Assembly: GCA_002163085.1 (NCBI GenBank)
Contig: MAAJ01000005.1
Location: 1-64,000, forward strand
Reading direction: 5' to 3'
Length of the DNA: 64,000 bases
Source of the DNA: Methylophaga sp. 42_25_T18
GTDB taxonomy: Bacteria; Pseudomonadota; Gammaproteobacteria; Nitrosococcales; Methylophagaceae
In this document: positions 45,643-54,759 of the stretch, in pieces
Layout: each line of letters opens with the position of its first letter
Numbering within the stretch: the first letter of the stretch is position 1
The notes under the pieces: generated by a model
Told to the model about the DNA's origin: nothing
Seen by the model: only the letters and a program-made list of their open reading frames with translations
Databases searched by the model: none
Position numbers and translations under genes: made by a program

Positions 45643-48027
45643 ATGAACGTATTAAAACGTACAGTGATTGCAGCATTGTTGCTTGGTGGAGTAGCCGCTT
45701 GTGGTACAGCAGAGGAGAGTGCTGCCAATTATCTGGAAAGTGGTAAATCCTTATTAGCTGATGGTAAGCCCCAAAAAGCCAGGCTCGAATTTAAAAATGC
45801 AATTCAGATAGATCCCCGCATGGCGGAGCCCTTTTATCAATTAGCCCTGATTGATGAAAAAGACCAAAAATGGAAATCGATGTTTGCCAACTTAAACACG
45901 GTTGAGCAACTAGATCCTATACATTACGATGCGATCGTTAAACTCGGTCAAGTTCATCTATTAGCGGGCAATTTAGAGCTGGCCTTGGAAAAAGCCAATA
46001 AAGTAATAACTGCAGAGGTGAAAAATGGTTCGGCCTTAGTATTACGTGCCTCAGTCAATATGAAGCAGGATAACTATGGCTCAGCAATGGCTGATGTAGA
46101 ACAGGCTTTAGCCTTAGATGCCAACAATATAGAAGCTATATCGGTGCAAGCCTTGGTGTTAAACAAACAAGGTAATACGGAGCAGGCTCTTTCAGTATTG
46201 GCAACAGCATTAAAAGCTAAGCCCGATGAATTACCATTGTCGATGATTAAACTGTCTATTCTTGAACAGCAAAAAGACTATGGCATGATGGAGCAGGTTT
46301 ATCGTGAACTGCAAGGACAACATGCCGATGCGGCTTGGGTTTCAGTCGCCTTAGCCAAATTGCTCAATTTGCAAGATCGTTATGTGGATGCCAAGCAGGT
46401 ATTGCAACAATTTGTTGAAACACATCCCGATGATAAACAAACCAAACTGTTACTGATTGCATTAATCAAAACACAGGAGCCTGAACAAGCGATTGCCTTA
46501 TTAGATACGTATATTGAACAAGAACCCGAGAATTTTGAGCTGCGTTTTGCCAAAGTTCAATTGCAGTTGGCTGGAGATAATACTGATGCTGCCCTAGTAG
46601 AGTTAAAGGAAATCGTAGCTTTAGATCCTGAGGGAAACAGTGGTCGTAAAGCACAAGTCACCTTAGCTGGCTTTGAGTTGCAACAGGGTGAGATTGAATC
46701 AGCGCAGACTAAGCTAACACAGGTTTTAGCCGCGGCTCCGGAAGATGGTGGTGCATTACTACTGCAAGCACGGGTTGACTTGATCAAGAAGGATGTTGAT
46801 TCCGCGGTGACTAACTTGCGTGTGGTATTACGTAATAATCCAGAATCAGATCAAGCCATGGTGTTATTAGCTCAGGCTTATATGAACAGCGGTTCTGCAG
46901 AATTAGCGGAGGATAATTTTCGTCAAGCGTTAGCCGTCAATCCTGGCAATACTATTGCAGCGTTATCTGTGGCCAATAGTTTGATGAGAACAAACGATTT
47001 AGATCGTACAGAAGAGGTGTTAACAAAAGCATTACAACTAGCGGCTAATAAAGAACCGTTATTACAAGCCTTGGCTCAAGTTAAACTGCTTCAAAAAGAT
47101 TGGCAGGGTACAGAATCGGTTGTCGATACACTGCGTGTTGATAAACAAGATACTGCATTGACTCATTTCCTATCTGGTCGAATTGCACAAGGACAAGAAC
47201 GTTACGATGCAGCTATTGAAGCATATAAAGCGGCATTAGCTTTGCAACCGAACATGCCTCGGGCTTTACAAGGGCTCACCCTCAGTTATCTTCAACTAGG
47301 TCAAAAACAAGACTTACTGGACTACCTGATGGTGTTTTTGGAATCCAATCCTAAGCAGTTATCGATATATGCTTTGTTATCTAATGTGTATGCACAAGAT
47401 AAATCTTGGGACCAAGCCGTTGCTGTTTTGGAAAAAGGATTAGCTACAGAACCGAAATGGCAAGCGGGTTATAGTGCATTAGCATCAGTCTATTTTGCTC
47501 AAAACTTACCGAAACAGGCCATCAGTAGTTATCAGCGGGGTATAGAAGAAAACCCAGATAGTACTGTGTTGTCTTTACAACTGGCTTCTGCTTTTGAACA
47601 ATCGGCAGAATTTGAACAAGCTAAAATGGTCTATGAACAAGTTTTACAAAATAATCCTGATGTTGAACCAGCGATTAATAATCTGGCTAGTTTGTTAACC
47701 GATCAGTTTCAATCTGAAGCTAATTTGAAAAAGGCCGCTGAAATTGCAGATCGATTTAAATCGGCAACAGAACCTTATTATTTAGATACTTATGCGTGGG
47801 TCAATGTACAACTAGGTAATTTTGATAAGGCTCAACCGGTGTTGGAACGTGTTGTATCTTTGTCGCCAAATGTAGCGGTATTTAATTACCATTTAGGAGC
47901 TTTGTATAATAAACAGGGCAATAATATTGAAGCTGAGCAATACCTGACAACGGCTAAACGCTTAGCTAATGAGCAAGGTGATGCAGTGACAGGAACGAAG
48001 GCGGCTGAGCTGTTGAGCAAGCTCTAA
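45643..48027 (+). CDS. prsT: PrsT-type TPR lipoprotein of exosortase systems
   Basis: 794 residues. Lipoprotein signal with LGGVAAC (C20), then around twenty TPR units filling the rest (for example AEPFYQLALIDEKDQKW, YDAAIEAYKAALALQPNMPR, YHLGALYNKQGNNIEAEQYL). The length and the start motif (SAANYLESGKSLLADGKPQK) match the PEP-CTERM system TPR lipoprotein family. It is probably periplasmic, lipid-anchored, and acts in assembly or export of polysaccharide or sorted proteins. It follows the exosortase gene by 10 bases and ends at a terminator, so the two form a small operon. Confidence 0.9.
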   Translation: MNVLKRTVIAALLLGGVAACGTAEESAANYLESGKSLLADGKPQKARLEFKNAIQIDPRMAEPFYQLALIDEKDQKWKSMFANLNTVEQLDPIHYDAIVKLGQVHLLAGNLELALEKANKVITAEVKNGSALVLRASVNMKQDNYGSAMADVEQALALDANNIEAISVQALVLNKQGNTEQALSVLATALKAKPDELPLSMIKLSILEQQKDYGMMEQVYRELQGQHADAAWVSVALAKLLNLQDRYVDAKQVLQQFVETHPDDKQTKLLLIALIKTQEPEQAIALLDTYIEQEPENFELRFAKVQLQLAGDNTDAALVELKEIVALDPEGNSGRKAQVTLAGFELQQGEIESAQTKLTQVLAAAPEDGGALLLQARVDLIKKDVDSAVTNLRVVLRNNPESDQAMVLLAQAYMNSGSAELAEDNFRQALAVNPGNTIAALSVANSLMRTNDLDRTEEVLTKALQLAANKEPLLQALAQVKLLQKDWQGTESVVDTLRVDKQDTALTHFLSGRIAQGQERYDAAIEAYKAALALQPNMPRALQGLTLSYLQLGQKQDLLDYLMVFLESNPKQLSIYALLSNVYAQDKSWDQAVAVLEKGLATEPKWQAGYSALASVYFAQNLPKQAISSYQRGIEENPDSTVLSLQLASAFEQSAEFEQAKMVYEQVLQNNPDVEPAINNLASLLTDQFQSEANLKKAAEIADRFKSATEPYYLDTYAWVNVQLGNFDKAQPVLERVVSLSPNVAVFNYHLGALYNKQGNNIEAEQYLTTAKRLANEQGDAVTGTKAAELLSKL

Positions 48028-48050
48028 TGTTGATGTGATTCAAGCAATAA

Positions 48051-48076
48051 AAAAGGGAGCGGTTGCTCCTTTTTTT
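48051..48076 (+). terminator. Intrinsic terminator after prsT
   Basis: AAAAGGGAGC pairs with GCTCCTTTTT (one G-U) around GGTT, followed by more T. Confidence 0.85.
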
Positions 48077-48206
48077 ATGTCTGAATGATTTGAGTCTTAA
48101 CTGTTCTTAAGAAGATAGAGCCCATTAGTCACATTAATGTTGGTACAAAAAAATGATGTCTTGCTGGTAAATGGTTTTTGAATTGAGATTACAATGGCAA
48201 AATCAG

Positions 48207-48234
48207 TTGATTTATCAATATGACACGCTATGAT
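48207..48234 (+). promoter_or_regulatory. Putative sigma-70 promoter of rfb operon
   Basis: TTGATT (48207-48212), 16 bases, TATGAT (48229-48234), 38 bases before the rfbB ATG. Confidence 0.5.
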
Positions 48235-48272
48235 GTTCGCGGTAATAACTAAAATTTAGAATGGAACTTTTA

Positions 48273-49337
48273 ATGCGATTATTAATTACTGGCGGTGCGG
48301 GGTTTATTGGTTCAGCACTTATTCGCCAGCTAATAGCAGAAACAAATTACGTCATTGTGAATGTGGATAAGCTGACGTATGCCGGTAACCTTGAATCGTT
48401 AACGCACGTTGAAAACAGTGCTAACTATCGTTTTATTCAGGCTGATATTTGTGATGCCCCTGCGATGGACAAAATCTTTGCTGAGTTTAAACCCACAGCA
48501 GTGATGCATTTAGCAGCAGAGTCACATGTGGATCGTTCTATTGATGGGCCGGGTGAGTTTATTCAGACCAATGTGGTTGGCACCTATACTTTGTTAGAAG
48601 CAACACGTAAGTATTGGCTGAGCTTGGATAATGCTGATGCCGCTAGCTTTCGTTTCCATCATATTTCCACTGATGAAGTATATGGCTCACTGGGTGATAC
48701 CGGACTGTTTACTGAAACCACGGCTTATCAGCCAAATTCACCATACTCCGCAAGCAAAGCGAGTAGTGATCATTTAGTCCGTGCTTGGCATCATACTTAT
48801 GGTCTACCTGTGTTGATGACCAATTGTTCTAATAATTATGGTCCTTATCAGTTTCCGGAAAAATTAATCCCATTAATAATTAGTAATGCCCTGGCTGGCA
48901 AGGCATTACCTATCTATGGCAAAGGCGATAATATTCGTGATTGGCTGTATGTTGATGACCATGCCCGTGCTTTACGTCGTGTTTTAGAACAGGGCGCGAT
49001 TGGTGAAACCTATAATGTTGGTGGGGTGAATGAACATACTAATCTGGATGTCGTGCATACCCTGTGTGACGTTCTCGATGAATTATTGCCTGATTCATCT
49101 TATATCCCACATCGGAATTTGATTGAATTTGTTACCGATCGACCGGGTCATGATCAACGTTATGCTATTGATGCCAGTAAAATTGAACAAGATTTAGCTT
49201 GGACACCACAAGAAACTTTTGCCTCGGGCTTACGAAAAACAGTTGAATGGTATCTCGATAATAGGGAATGGTGTGAACATGTCCTCGATGGCAGTTATCA
49301 ACAACAACGATTAGGTTTGCAGGAAGAAAAATCATGA
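48273..49337 (+). CDS. rfbB: dTDP-glucose 4,6-dehydratase
   Basis: 354 residues of the extended SDR family. NAD motif GGAGFIGS, catalytic YSASK (Tyr/Lys) preceded by [13 protein letters not shown] (Thr/Asp/Glu of the dehydratase) and family segments [20 protein letters not shown] and [15 protein letters not shown]. Second step in dTDP-L-rhamnose synthesis. The start at 48273 ([14 protein letters not shown]) matches homologues; an ATG four codons upstream is the alternative. The stop overlaps the rfbA start (ATGA). Confidence 0.96.
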   Translation: MRLLITGGAGFIGSALIRQLIAETNYVIVNVDKLTYAGNLESLTHVENSANYRFIQADICDAPAMDKIFAEFKPTAVMHLAAESHVDRSIDGPGEFIQTNVVGTYTLLEATRKYWLSLDNADAASFRFHHISTDEVYGSLGDTGLFTETTAYQPNSPYSASKASSDHLVRAWHHTYGLPVLMTNCSNNYGPYQFPEKLIPLIISNALAGKALPIYGKGDNIRDWLYVDDHARALRRVLEQGAIGETYNVGGVNEHTNLDVVHTLCDVLDELLPDSSYIPHRNLIEFVTDRPGHDQRYAIDASKIEQDLAWTPQETFASGLRKTVEWYLDNREWCEHVLDGSYQQQRLGLQEEKS

Positions 49338-50218
49338 CATCACGCAAAGGCATTATCCTCGCGGGCGGCAGTGGCACCCGTCTTTACCCGGTCACTCAGG
49401 CAATCAGTAAACAGTTATTACCTGTTTATGATAAACCGATGATTTATTATCCGCTGTCGACACTCATGCTGGCAGGAATGCGAGATATTTGTATTATCTC
49501 TACGCCTCAGGATACACCGCGTTTGGAACTGTTATTAGGCGATGGTCAACGTTGGGGCTTGAATATTACTTATATTGTCCAGCATCAACCGGAAGGCATC
49601 GCTCAAGCTTTTCCTTTAGCAAAAGACTTTATTGATGATTCACCCTCAGCATTAATTCTGGGTGATAACGTTTATTATGGTCATGATCTAGCCGATATGA
49701 TGGTTGAAGCCGATCAGCGTGAAACGGGGGCTAGTGTTTTTGCCTATCCCGTTGTGGATCCAGAACGCTATGGCGTAGTTGATTTTGCTAGAGATGGCAA
49801 AGCGTTGAGCATTGAAGAAAAACCTGAACAACCCAAATCGCGTTATGCAGTAACAGGACTATATTTCTATGATAATCAAGTTGTTGATATTGCCACCAAC
49901 TTAAAACCTTCAGCACGTGGCGAACTTGAAATCACTGATGTAAACCAACAGTATTTAGACCAACAACAACTACATGTGGAAGTGATGGGGAGGGGCATGG
50001 CATGGTTAGATACCGGTACCCATGATTCCTTATTAGATGCCTCGTTATTTATTCAAACTATTGAAAAACGCCAAGGTTTGAAAGTGATGTGTCCTGAAGA
50101 AATCGCTTATCGTAATGGTTATATAACGGCAGAACAGTTGGAAGAATTGGCCCAACCTTTAATTAAAGGTGGTTATGGCAACTATTTGATTAATATTTTG
50201 AATGAGACGATTTTTTAA
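49334..50218 (+). CDS. rfbA: Glucose-1-phosphate thymidylyltransferase
   Basis: 294 residues. Nucleotidyltransferase motif [20 protein letters not shown], substrate segment [17 protein letters not shown] and [12 protein letters not shown] are diagnostic for RmlA/RfbA. It activates glucose 1-phosphate with dTTP, the first step of the dTDP-L-rhamnose pathway. Overlaps rfbB by 4 bases and rfbC by 1 (TAATG). Confidence 0.96.
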   Translation: MTSRKGIILAGGSGTRLYPVTQAISKQLLPVYDKPMIYYPLSTLMLAGMRDICIISTPQDTPRLELLLGDGQRWGLNITYIVQHQPEGIAQAFPLAKDFIDDSPSALILGDNVYYGHDLADMMVEADQRETGASVFAYPVVDPERYGVVDFARDGKALSIEEKPEQPKSRYAVTGLYFYDNQVVDIATNLKPSARGELEITDVNQQYLDQQQLHVEVMGRGMAWLDTGTHDSLLDASLFIQTIEKRQGLKVMCPEEIAYRNGYITAEQLEELAQPLIKGGYGNYLINILNETIF

Positions 50219-50763
50219 TGGATGTTATTGAAACTTCAATTCCAGATGTCAAATTATTAAAACCGAAAGTATTTGGTGATGAACGTGGCTTTTTTATGGA
50301 AAGTTACAACAAACAAACACTGGCAGACTTGCTGGGTTTAGATGTTGAGTTTGTACAAGATAATCACTCACGTTCCAGTAAAAATGTATTACGTGGTCTG
50401 CATTACCAACTACAACAAGCTCAAGGGAAATTAGTGCGAGTAGTGGCGGGTGAAGTTTTTGATGTGGCGGTGGATTTACGCCGTAGCTCTCCTACGTTTG
50501 GTCAATGGGCTGGAGCCATTCTGTCGGCAACTAACCATCACCAATTCTGGGTGCCTGCTGGGTTTGCTCATGGTTTTGTTGTGCTCAGTGATACGGCCGA
50601 TTTTATGTATAAAACGACGGATTATTACGCACCTGAATATGAAAAATGCATACGCTGGGATGACCCTACGGTTGGTATCGACTGGCCATTTGAAGGCGAA
50701 CCTAGTTTGTCTGACAAAGATAAACAGGGCGTGGCATTGGGCCAGGCAGCTACGTACGATTAA
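50218..50763 (+). CDS. rfbC: dTDP-4-dehydrorhamnose 3,5-epimerase
   Basis: 181 residues, single cupin domain. Conserved segments are DERGFFMESYNKQTLADLL, VQDNHSRSSKNVLRGLHYQL (catalytic His), VFDVAVDLRRSSPTFGQW and VPAGFAHGFVVLSD. Third step of the rhamnose pathway. Its start overlaps the rfbA stop and its stop overlaps the rfbD start, both as TAATG. Confidence 0.96.
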   Translation: MDVIETSIPDVKLLKPKVFGDERGFFMESYNKQTLADLLGLDVEFVQDNHSRSSKNVLRGLHYQLQQAQGKLVRVVAGEVFDVAVDLRRSSPTFGQWAGAILSATNHHQFWVPAGFAHGFVVLSDTADFMYKTTDYYAPEYEKCIRWDDPTVGIDWPFEGEPSLSDKDKQGVALGQAATYD

Positions 50764-51641
50764 TGAAAATTTTATTAACCGGGTCGCAAGGCCAAGTCGG
50801 GTTTGAATTACAACGTAGTTTAGCCTGCCTAGGTGAGGTGAATCCCACCGATAGACATGCTCTTGATTTAAGTGATGATGAAGCTATCCGCCGTTTTATT
50901 CTGAAATATAAGCCCGATTTAATTGTTAATGCAGCGGCGTATACAGCAGTCGATAAAGCAGAAACTGAATATGATTTAGCTATGCAGCTCAATGCCCATG
51001 CACCAAAAGTGATGGCTGAGGAAGCTAAAAAATTAGGTATTCCTTTAATTCATTATTCAACCGATTATGTTTTTAATGGCCAAAATACACAGCCTTGGCT
51101 GGAACAAGACCTCACAGATCCGATCAACGTTTATGGCAAAACAAAACTGTTGGGCGAACAGGCAATCGCTGATACCGGCGTAGCCCACCTCATCTTTCGA
51201 ACCAGCTGGGTTTATGGTCAACGTGGTAATAATTTTTTATTAACCATGAAACGCTTAGCTACGCAGCGCGATGAGCTTTCGGTAGTAGATGATCAAATTG
51301 GTGCGCCTACGTGGTGCCGACATATTGCTGATGCTACAGCACATATTGTTGCTCAAGGCCTAGCAACTAACAATCTGAATCAATTTATCCAGCAACAATC
51401 TGGCATCTATAACCTAACAGGCGATGGTGTAACTAGTTGGCATGGGTTTGCTAAAGCTATTTTTGATGTGTTGGAACAGCAGGGTGAAAAAGTAGCAGAT
51501 TTACATGCAATTGCGACTAGTGCCTACCCAACACCGGCACAGCGCCCTCATTATTCTTGTTTAAATAATGAAAAGTTGGCGACTACTTTTGGAATTTCAT
51601 TACCCAACTGGCAAGACAGTCTTGATTTGGTAATGAAGTAG
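50763..51641 (+). CDS. rfbD: dTDP-4-dehydrorhamnose reductase
   Basis: 292 residues, SDR fold. NADPH motif LLTGSQGQVGFELQ, NAAAYTAVDKAE, STDYVFNG, catalytic YGKTKLLGE and FRTSWVYGQRGNNF. Final step to dTDP-L-rhamnose, which feeds O-antigen or exopolysaccharide. Last of the overlapping rfbBACD genes; the next gene follows after 25 bases. Confidence 0.96.
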   Translation: MKILLTGSQGQVGFELQRSLACLGEVNPTDRHALDLSDDEAIRRFILKYKPDLIVNAAAYTAVDKAETEYDLAMQLNAHAPKVMAEEAKKLGIPLIHYSTDYVFNGQNTQPWLEQDLTDPINVYGKTKLLGEQAIADTGVAHLIFRTSWVYGQRGNNFLLTMKRLATQRDELSVVDDQIGAPTWCRHIADATAHIVAQGLATNNLNQFIQQQSGIYNLTGDGVTSWHGFAKAIFDVLEQQGEKVADLHAIATSAYPTPAQRPHYSCLNNEKLATTFGISLPNWQDSLDLVMK

Positions 51642-51666
51642 ATACTCTTAAATTAAGTAAACAATC

Positions 51667-53145
51667 ATGCAAATTAAAATTGATGAGTTAATGGCGACGA
51701 CCGGCGTCCAATTTGGCACCAGTGGAGTTAGAGGCCTTGTTGACGATATGACCGACCAAGTCTGTTGGGCCTATGTCACGGCTTTTCTACAATATTTAAA
51801 AGCGAAGAACATTATTCAGACAGGCGATGTTGTTGGGATTGCTGGGGATTTACGTTCCAGTAGCCCACGGATTATGAATGCGGTCGCAACTGCCATCGTG
51901 AATCAAGGTTTGGTGCCGATTAATTATGGGATGATTCCATCTCCAGCCATTGCACTTTATGGTTTGTATAAATCGATAGCGACTATCATGGTGACCGGAA
52001 GTCATATTCCCGATGACCGAAATGGTATTAAGTTCAACAAACCTGATGGCGAAATCTTAAAGCCGGATGAAATAGCAATTTGTGCTCAAGTTGTGGATAT
52101 TCCGAGAGAGAAGTTTTCTGAAAATGGAGAACTCTTAGCAGAGAAGGTGCTTGATGATGCAGTTTCAGATGCCAATGAGCATTATATAAATCGTTTTGTT
52201 AGCTTTTTTCCTGCACAGTGTCTGCAGGGGAAACATATCGGTTTATATGAACATTCCTCTGTTTCTCGTGACTGCTTGAACACTATTTTTAATAAATTAG
52301 GTGCAAATGTCACTAGTTTAGGCCGAACAGATCAGTTTATTTCGGTCGATACTGAAGCTATTCGGCCAGAAGATGTCGCCTTAGCAAAACAGTGGTCGGA
52401 AGAGCATAAGTTTGATTGCATTATTTCCACCGATGGTGATGGTGACCGCCCTTTAATTAGTGATGAACATGGCAATTGGTTGCGTGGTGATATTGCAGGG
52501 ATTTTATGTGCGCAGTATTTGAATGTCGATGTGGTGGTGACACCGGTTAGCAGTAATTCAGCTGTTGATAAAAGTAAGGTTTTCAATCAAGTAATTCGAA
52601 CAAAAATTGGTTCGCCGTATGTGATTGAAGCGATGGCACGAGCAAGTCTAACATCGGAGAGTGTTGCTGGTTATGAAGCAAACGGTGGTTTTCTACAAAA
52701 TTCTATCCTGAGCCTTAATAGCAAAACGCTATCGCCATTAGCAACGCGAGATGCCGCTATCGTACCCTTAGCCATCATTATGTTGGCACTGAAGCAGAAT
52801 CTATCGATAGCAGAATTGGTAAAAACTTTACCGCAACGGTTTACTTATAGCGACCGTTTAAAAGCGTTTCCAACAGAGTTAAGTACTCAGCGTTTATCAC
52901 AAATGAGCACAGGGAATATCGATTTAGATCTCGATACTGTTAAAGCACAGTTTGGCTTTGTCGGTATGCCAACAAATATTGATTCTACTGATGGAGTACG
53001 AATCACTTTTGATAATGACGATGTGGTGCATCTCCGACCATCTGGCAATGCGCCTGAGTTACGGTGTTATACCGAGTCTGCGAGTGAACAACAGGCAATG
53101 GAACTAAATAAGCAATCTATGGAAGTACTGGCAGCTTGGCGGTAG
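51667..53145 (+). CDS. Phosphomannomutase/phosphoglucomutase-family enzyme
   Basis: 492 residues of the alpha-D-phosphohexomutase family. The N-terminal FGTSGVRG, the active-site Ser loop MVTGSHIPDDRNGIKF (phosphoserine in TGSH), the metal loop STDGDGDRPLI, the sugar loop GYEANGGFL and the phosphate loop RPSGNAPELRCYTES are all present. The common TASHNP is replaced by TGSHIP, which I take as a subgroup variant because the Ser-His pair is kept. The substrate (mannose or glucose phosphate) is not decidable. Position after rfbD suggests precursor supply for surface polysaccharide. Confidence 0.88.
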   Translation: MQIKIDELMATTGVQFGTSGVRGLVDDMTDQVCWAYVTAFLQYLKAKNIIQTGDVVGIAGDLRSSSPRIMNAVATAIVNQGLVPINYGMIPSPAIALYGLYKSIATIMVTGSHIPDDRNGIKFNKPDGEILKPDEIAICAQVVDIPREKFSENGELLAEKVLDDAVSDANEHYINRFVSFFPAQCLQGKHIGLYEHSSVSRDCLNTIFNKLGANVTSLGRTDQFISVDTEAIRPEDVALAKQWSEEHKFDCIISTDGDGDRPLISDEHGNWLRGDIAGILCAQYLNVDVVVTPVSSNSAVDKSKVFNQVIRTKIGSPYVIEAMARASLTSESVAGYEANGGFLQNSILSLNSKTLSPLATRDAAIVPLAIIMLALKQNLSIAELVKTLPQRFTYSDRLKAFPTELSTQRLSQMSTGNIDLDLDTVKAQFGFVGMPTNIDSTDGVRITFDNDDVVHLRPSGNAPELRCYTESASEQQAMELNKQSMEVLAAWR

Positions 53146-53167
53146 TAGCTATTAATTTTAACTGAAT

Positions 53168-54338
53168 TTAGTCTTGGCCAAATAGATCACGAGTATAGAC
53201 TTTATCTGCAACATCTTTGATATCTGTAGATAAACGGTTAGCCACGATAACATCAGAGAGCTTTTTAAACTCGTCTAGAGAATGGATGACTTTTGAGTTA
53301 TAAAAAGTATCTTCAGTCAAAGCTGGCTCATATACAACTACCTCAATACCTTTAGCTTTTACACGCTTCATAATGCCTTGAATCGATGATGCTCTGAAGT
53401 TATCAGAGCCGCTTTTCATAATTAAGCGGAAGATACCAACAACCTTTGGTTGCAGTTTAACAATAGCAGCAGCAATGTGATCTTTTCGAGTGGTATTGGC
53501 ATCAACGATGGCACTAATAAGACTATTTGGCACATCTTTATAATTGGCTCGTAACTGCTTGGTGTCTTTAGGTAGGCAGTAGCCGCCATAGCCAAAAGAT
53601 GGGTTGTTATAGTGATTGCCGATACGCGGATCTAAACTTACACCATTGATGATTTGAGCAGTATCCAAACCATGTGTTTCTGCATAGGTATCAAGTTCAT
53701 TGAAATATGCCACACGCATGGCGAGATAAGTATTGGAAAATAGCTTAACGGCTTCGGCTTCGGTTGCATTGGTATATAAAACATCGATATTGCTTTTGAT
53801 TGCCCCCTCAACGAGTAAAGCGGCAAACTGTTCAGCCCGATCTGATTTCTCACCGATAACGATACGAGAAGGGTGCAAGTTGTCGTAGAGTGCCTTGCCT
53901 TCACGCAAAAATTCGGGGGAGAAAATGATATTGTTTATTCCCAACTGTTGTTTGATTTTTTCGGTATAACCAACAGGCACTGTCGATTTGATAATCATTA
54001 CGGCATTAGGATTGATACTGACAACATCGTTAATAACAGACTCTACCGAACTGGTATTAAAATAGTTTGTGTCGATGTCGTAATCTGTAGGTGTTGCAAT
54101 AATGACAAATTGGGCGTCTTTATAGGCTGTTTGTTTATCTAGCGTGGCAGTTAAATCGAGTGCTTTATTTTTAAGAAAGTCTTCTATTTCAACATCAATA
54201 ATGGGCGATTTCCGTTGGTTAATTAATCATGTCGACTTTTTCAGCGATAACATCAACAGCGATAACTTCGTTATGTTGTGCCAATAGAACCGCATTTGAT
54301 AGACCTACATAACCCGTACCGGCGACCGCTATTTTCAT
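53168..54338 (-). pseudogene. ugd: UDP-glucose 6-dehydrogenase, frameshifted by a 4-bp duplication
   Basis: The minus strand starts at 54338 with [20 protein letters not shown] and runs to VDMIN, then hits TAA. The coding sequence reads ATTAATTAACCAACGG where ATTAACCAACGG would keep the frame; that is a tandem copy of ATTA at about 54,220-54,231. Removing four bases restores one uninterrupted 388-residue Ugd, the family's usual length. It continues [20 protein letters not shown], then [25 protein letters not shown], catalytic [12 protein letters not shown] and [15 protein letters not shown]. The intact enzyme oxidises UDP-glucose to UDP-glucuronate. As written it is inactive unless the downstream frame (ATG at 53998) is translated separately, which would lack the NAD site. 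A sequencing error is possible. Confidence 0.88.
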
Positions 54339-54759
54339 TTCCATATTCCCTATTATTGTGTGTTTGATGCGACAGATAAACGGATACTGTATATAAAACA
54401 TAGTTAAGTTACAAAGATGTGTTTTTCCGCTGCTTTTATAGTACAACGAGATTAATAACGTTCTAGTAGAAATAACAGAGTCTTTACGTGGAGTAGAAAC
54501 TCATTAGCTGTCTCAATTCTGAGGGTGCGCGTATAATGAGCACTATAAAAATAGCGAACCATAACTATTTATTGGGGGTAGAACATTTATTCGCACCAAT
54601 TATTTTTTTATCGCACCTTATTGGTGCGAAAGTAGCATTGTATGGCTAGGTTTTTATCGCATATGACACTGCAATTCATAGCTGTAGCAAGGGTCTCTGC
54701 TTGCAGGCATGAATTGTGCATTCGAGCATTTCAAGTTCAATCTCAATTATGAGGATTTC
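54339..54759 (+). promoter_or_regulatory. nirB: Gene-free leader region upstream of nirB with structured elements
   Basis: 421 bases between ugd and nirB on opposite strands. Two structures stand out. First, TTCGCACCAAT (54590-54600) is complementary to ATTGGTGCGAA (54620-54630), while a second TCGCACC (54611-54617) can pair with the same right arm in a shorter hairpin, so the two folds exclude each other. Second, an imperfect long hairpin spans 54670-54718 (CAATTCAT/ATGAATTG with inner GCAAG/CTTGC), ending 41 bases before the ATG. Such a leader suits nitrate- or nitrogen-responsive attenuation, but no regulator site is proven. Confidence 0.5.
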
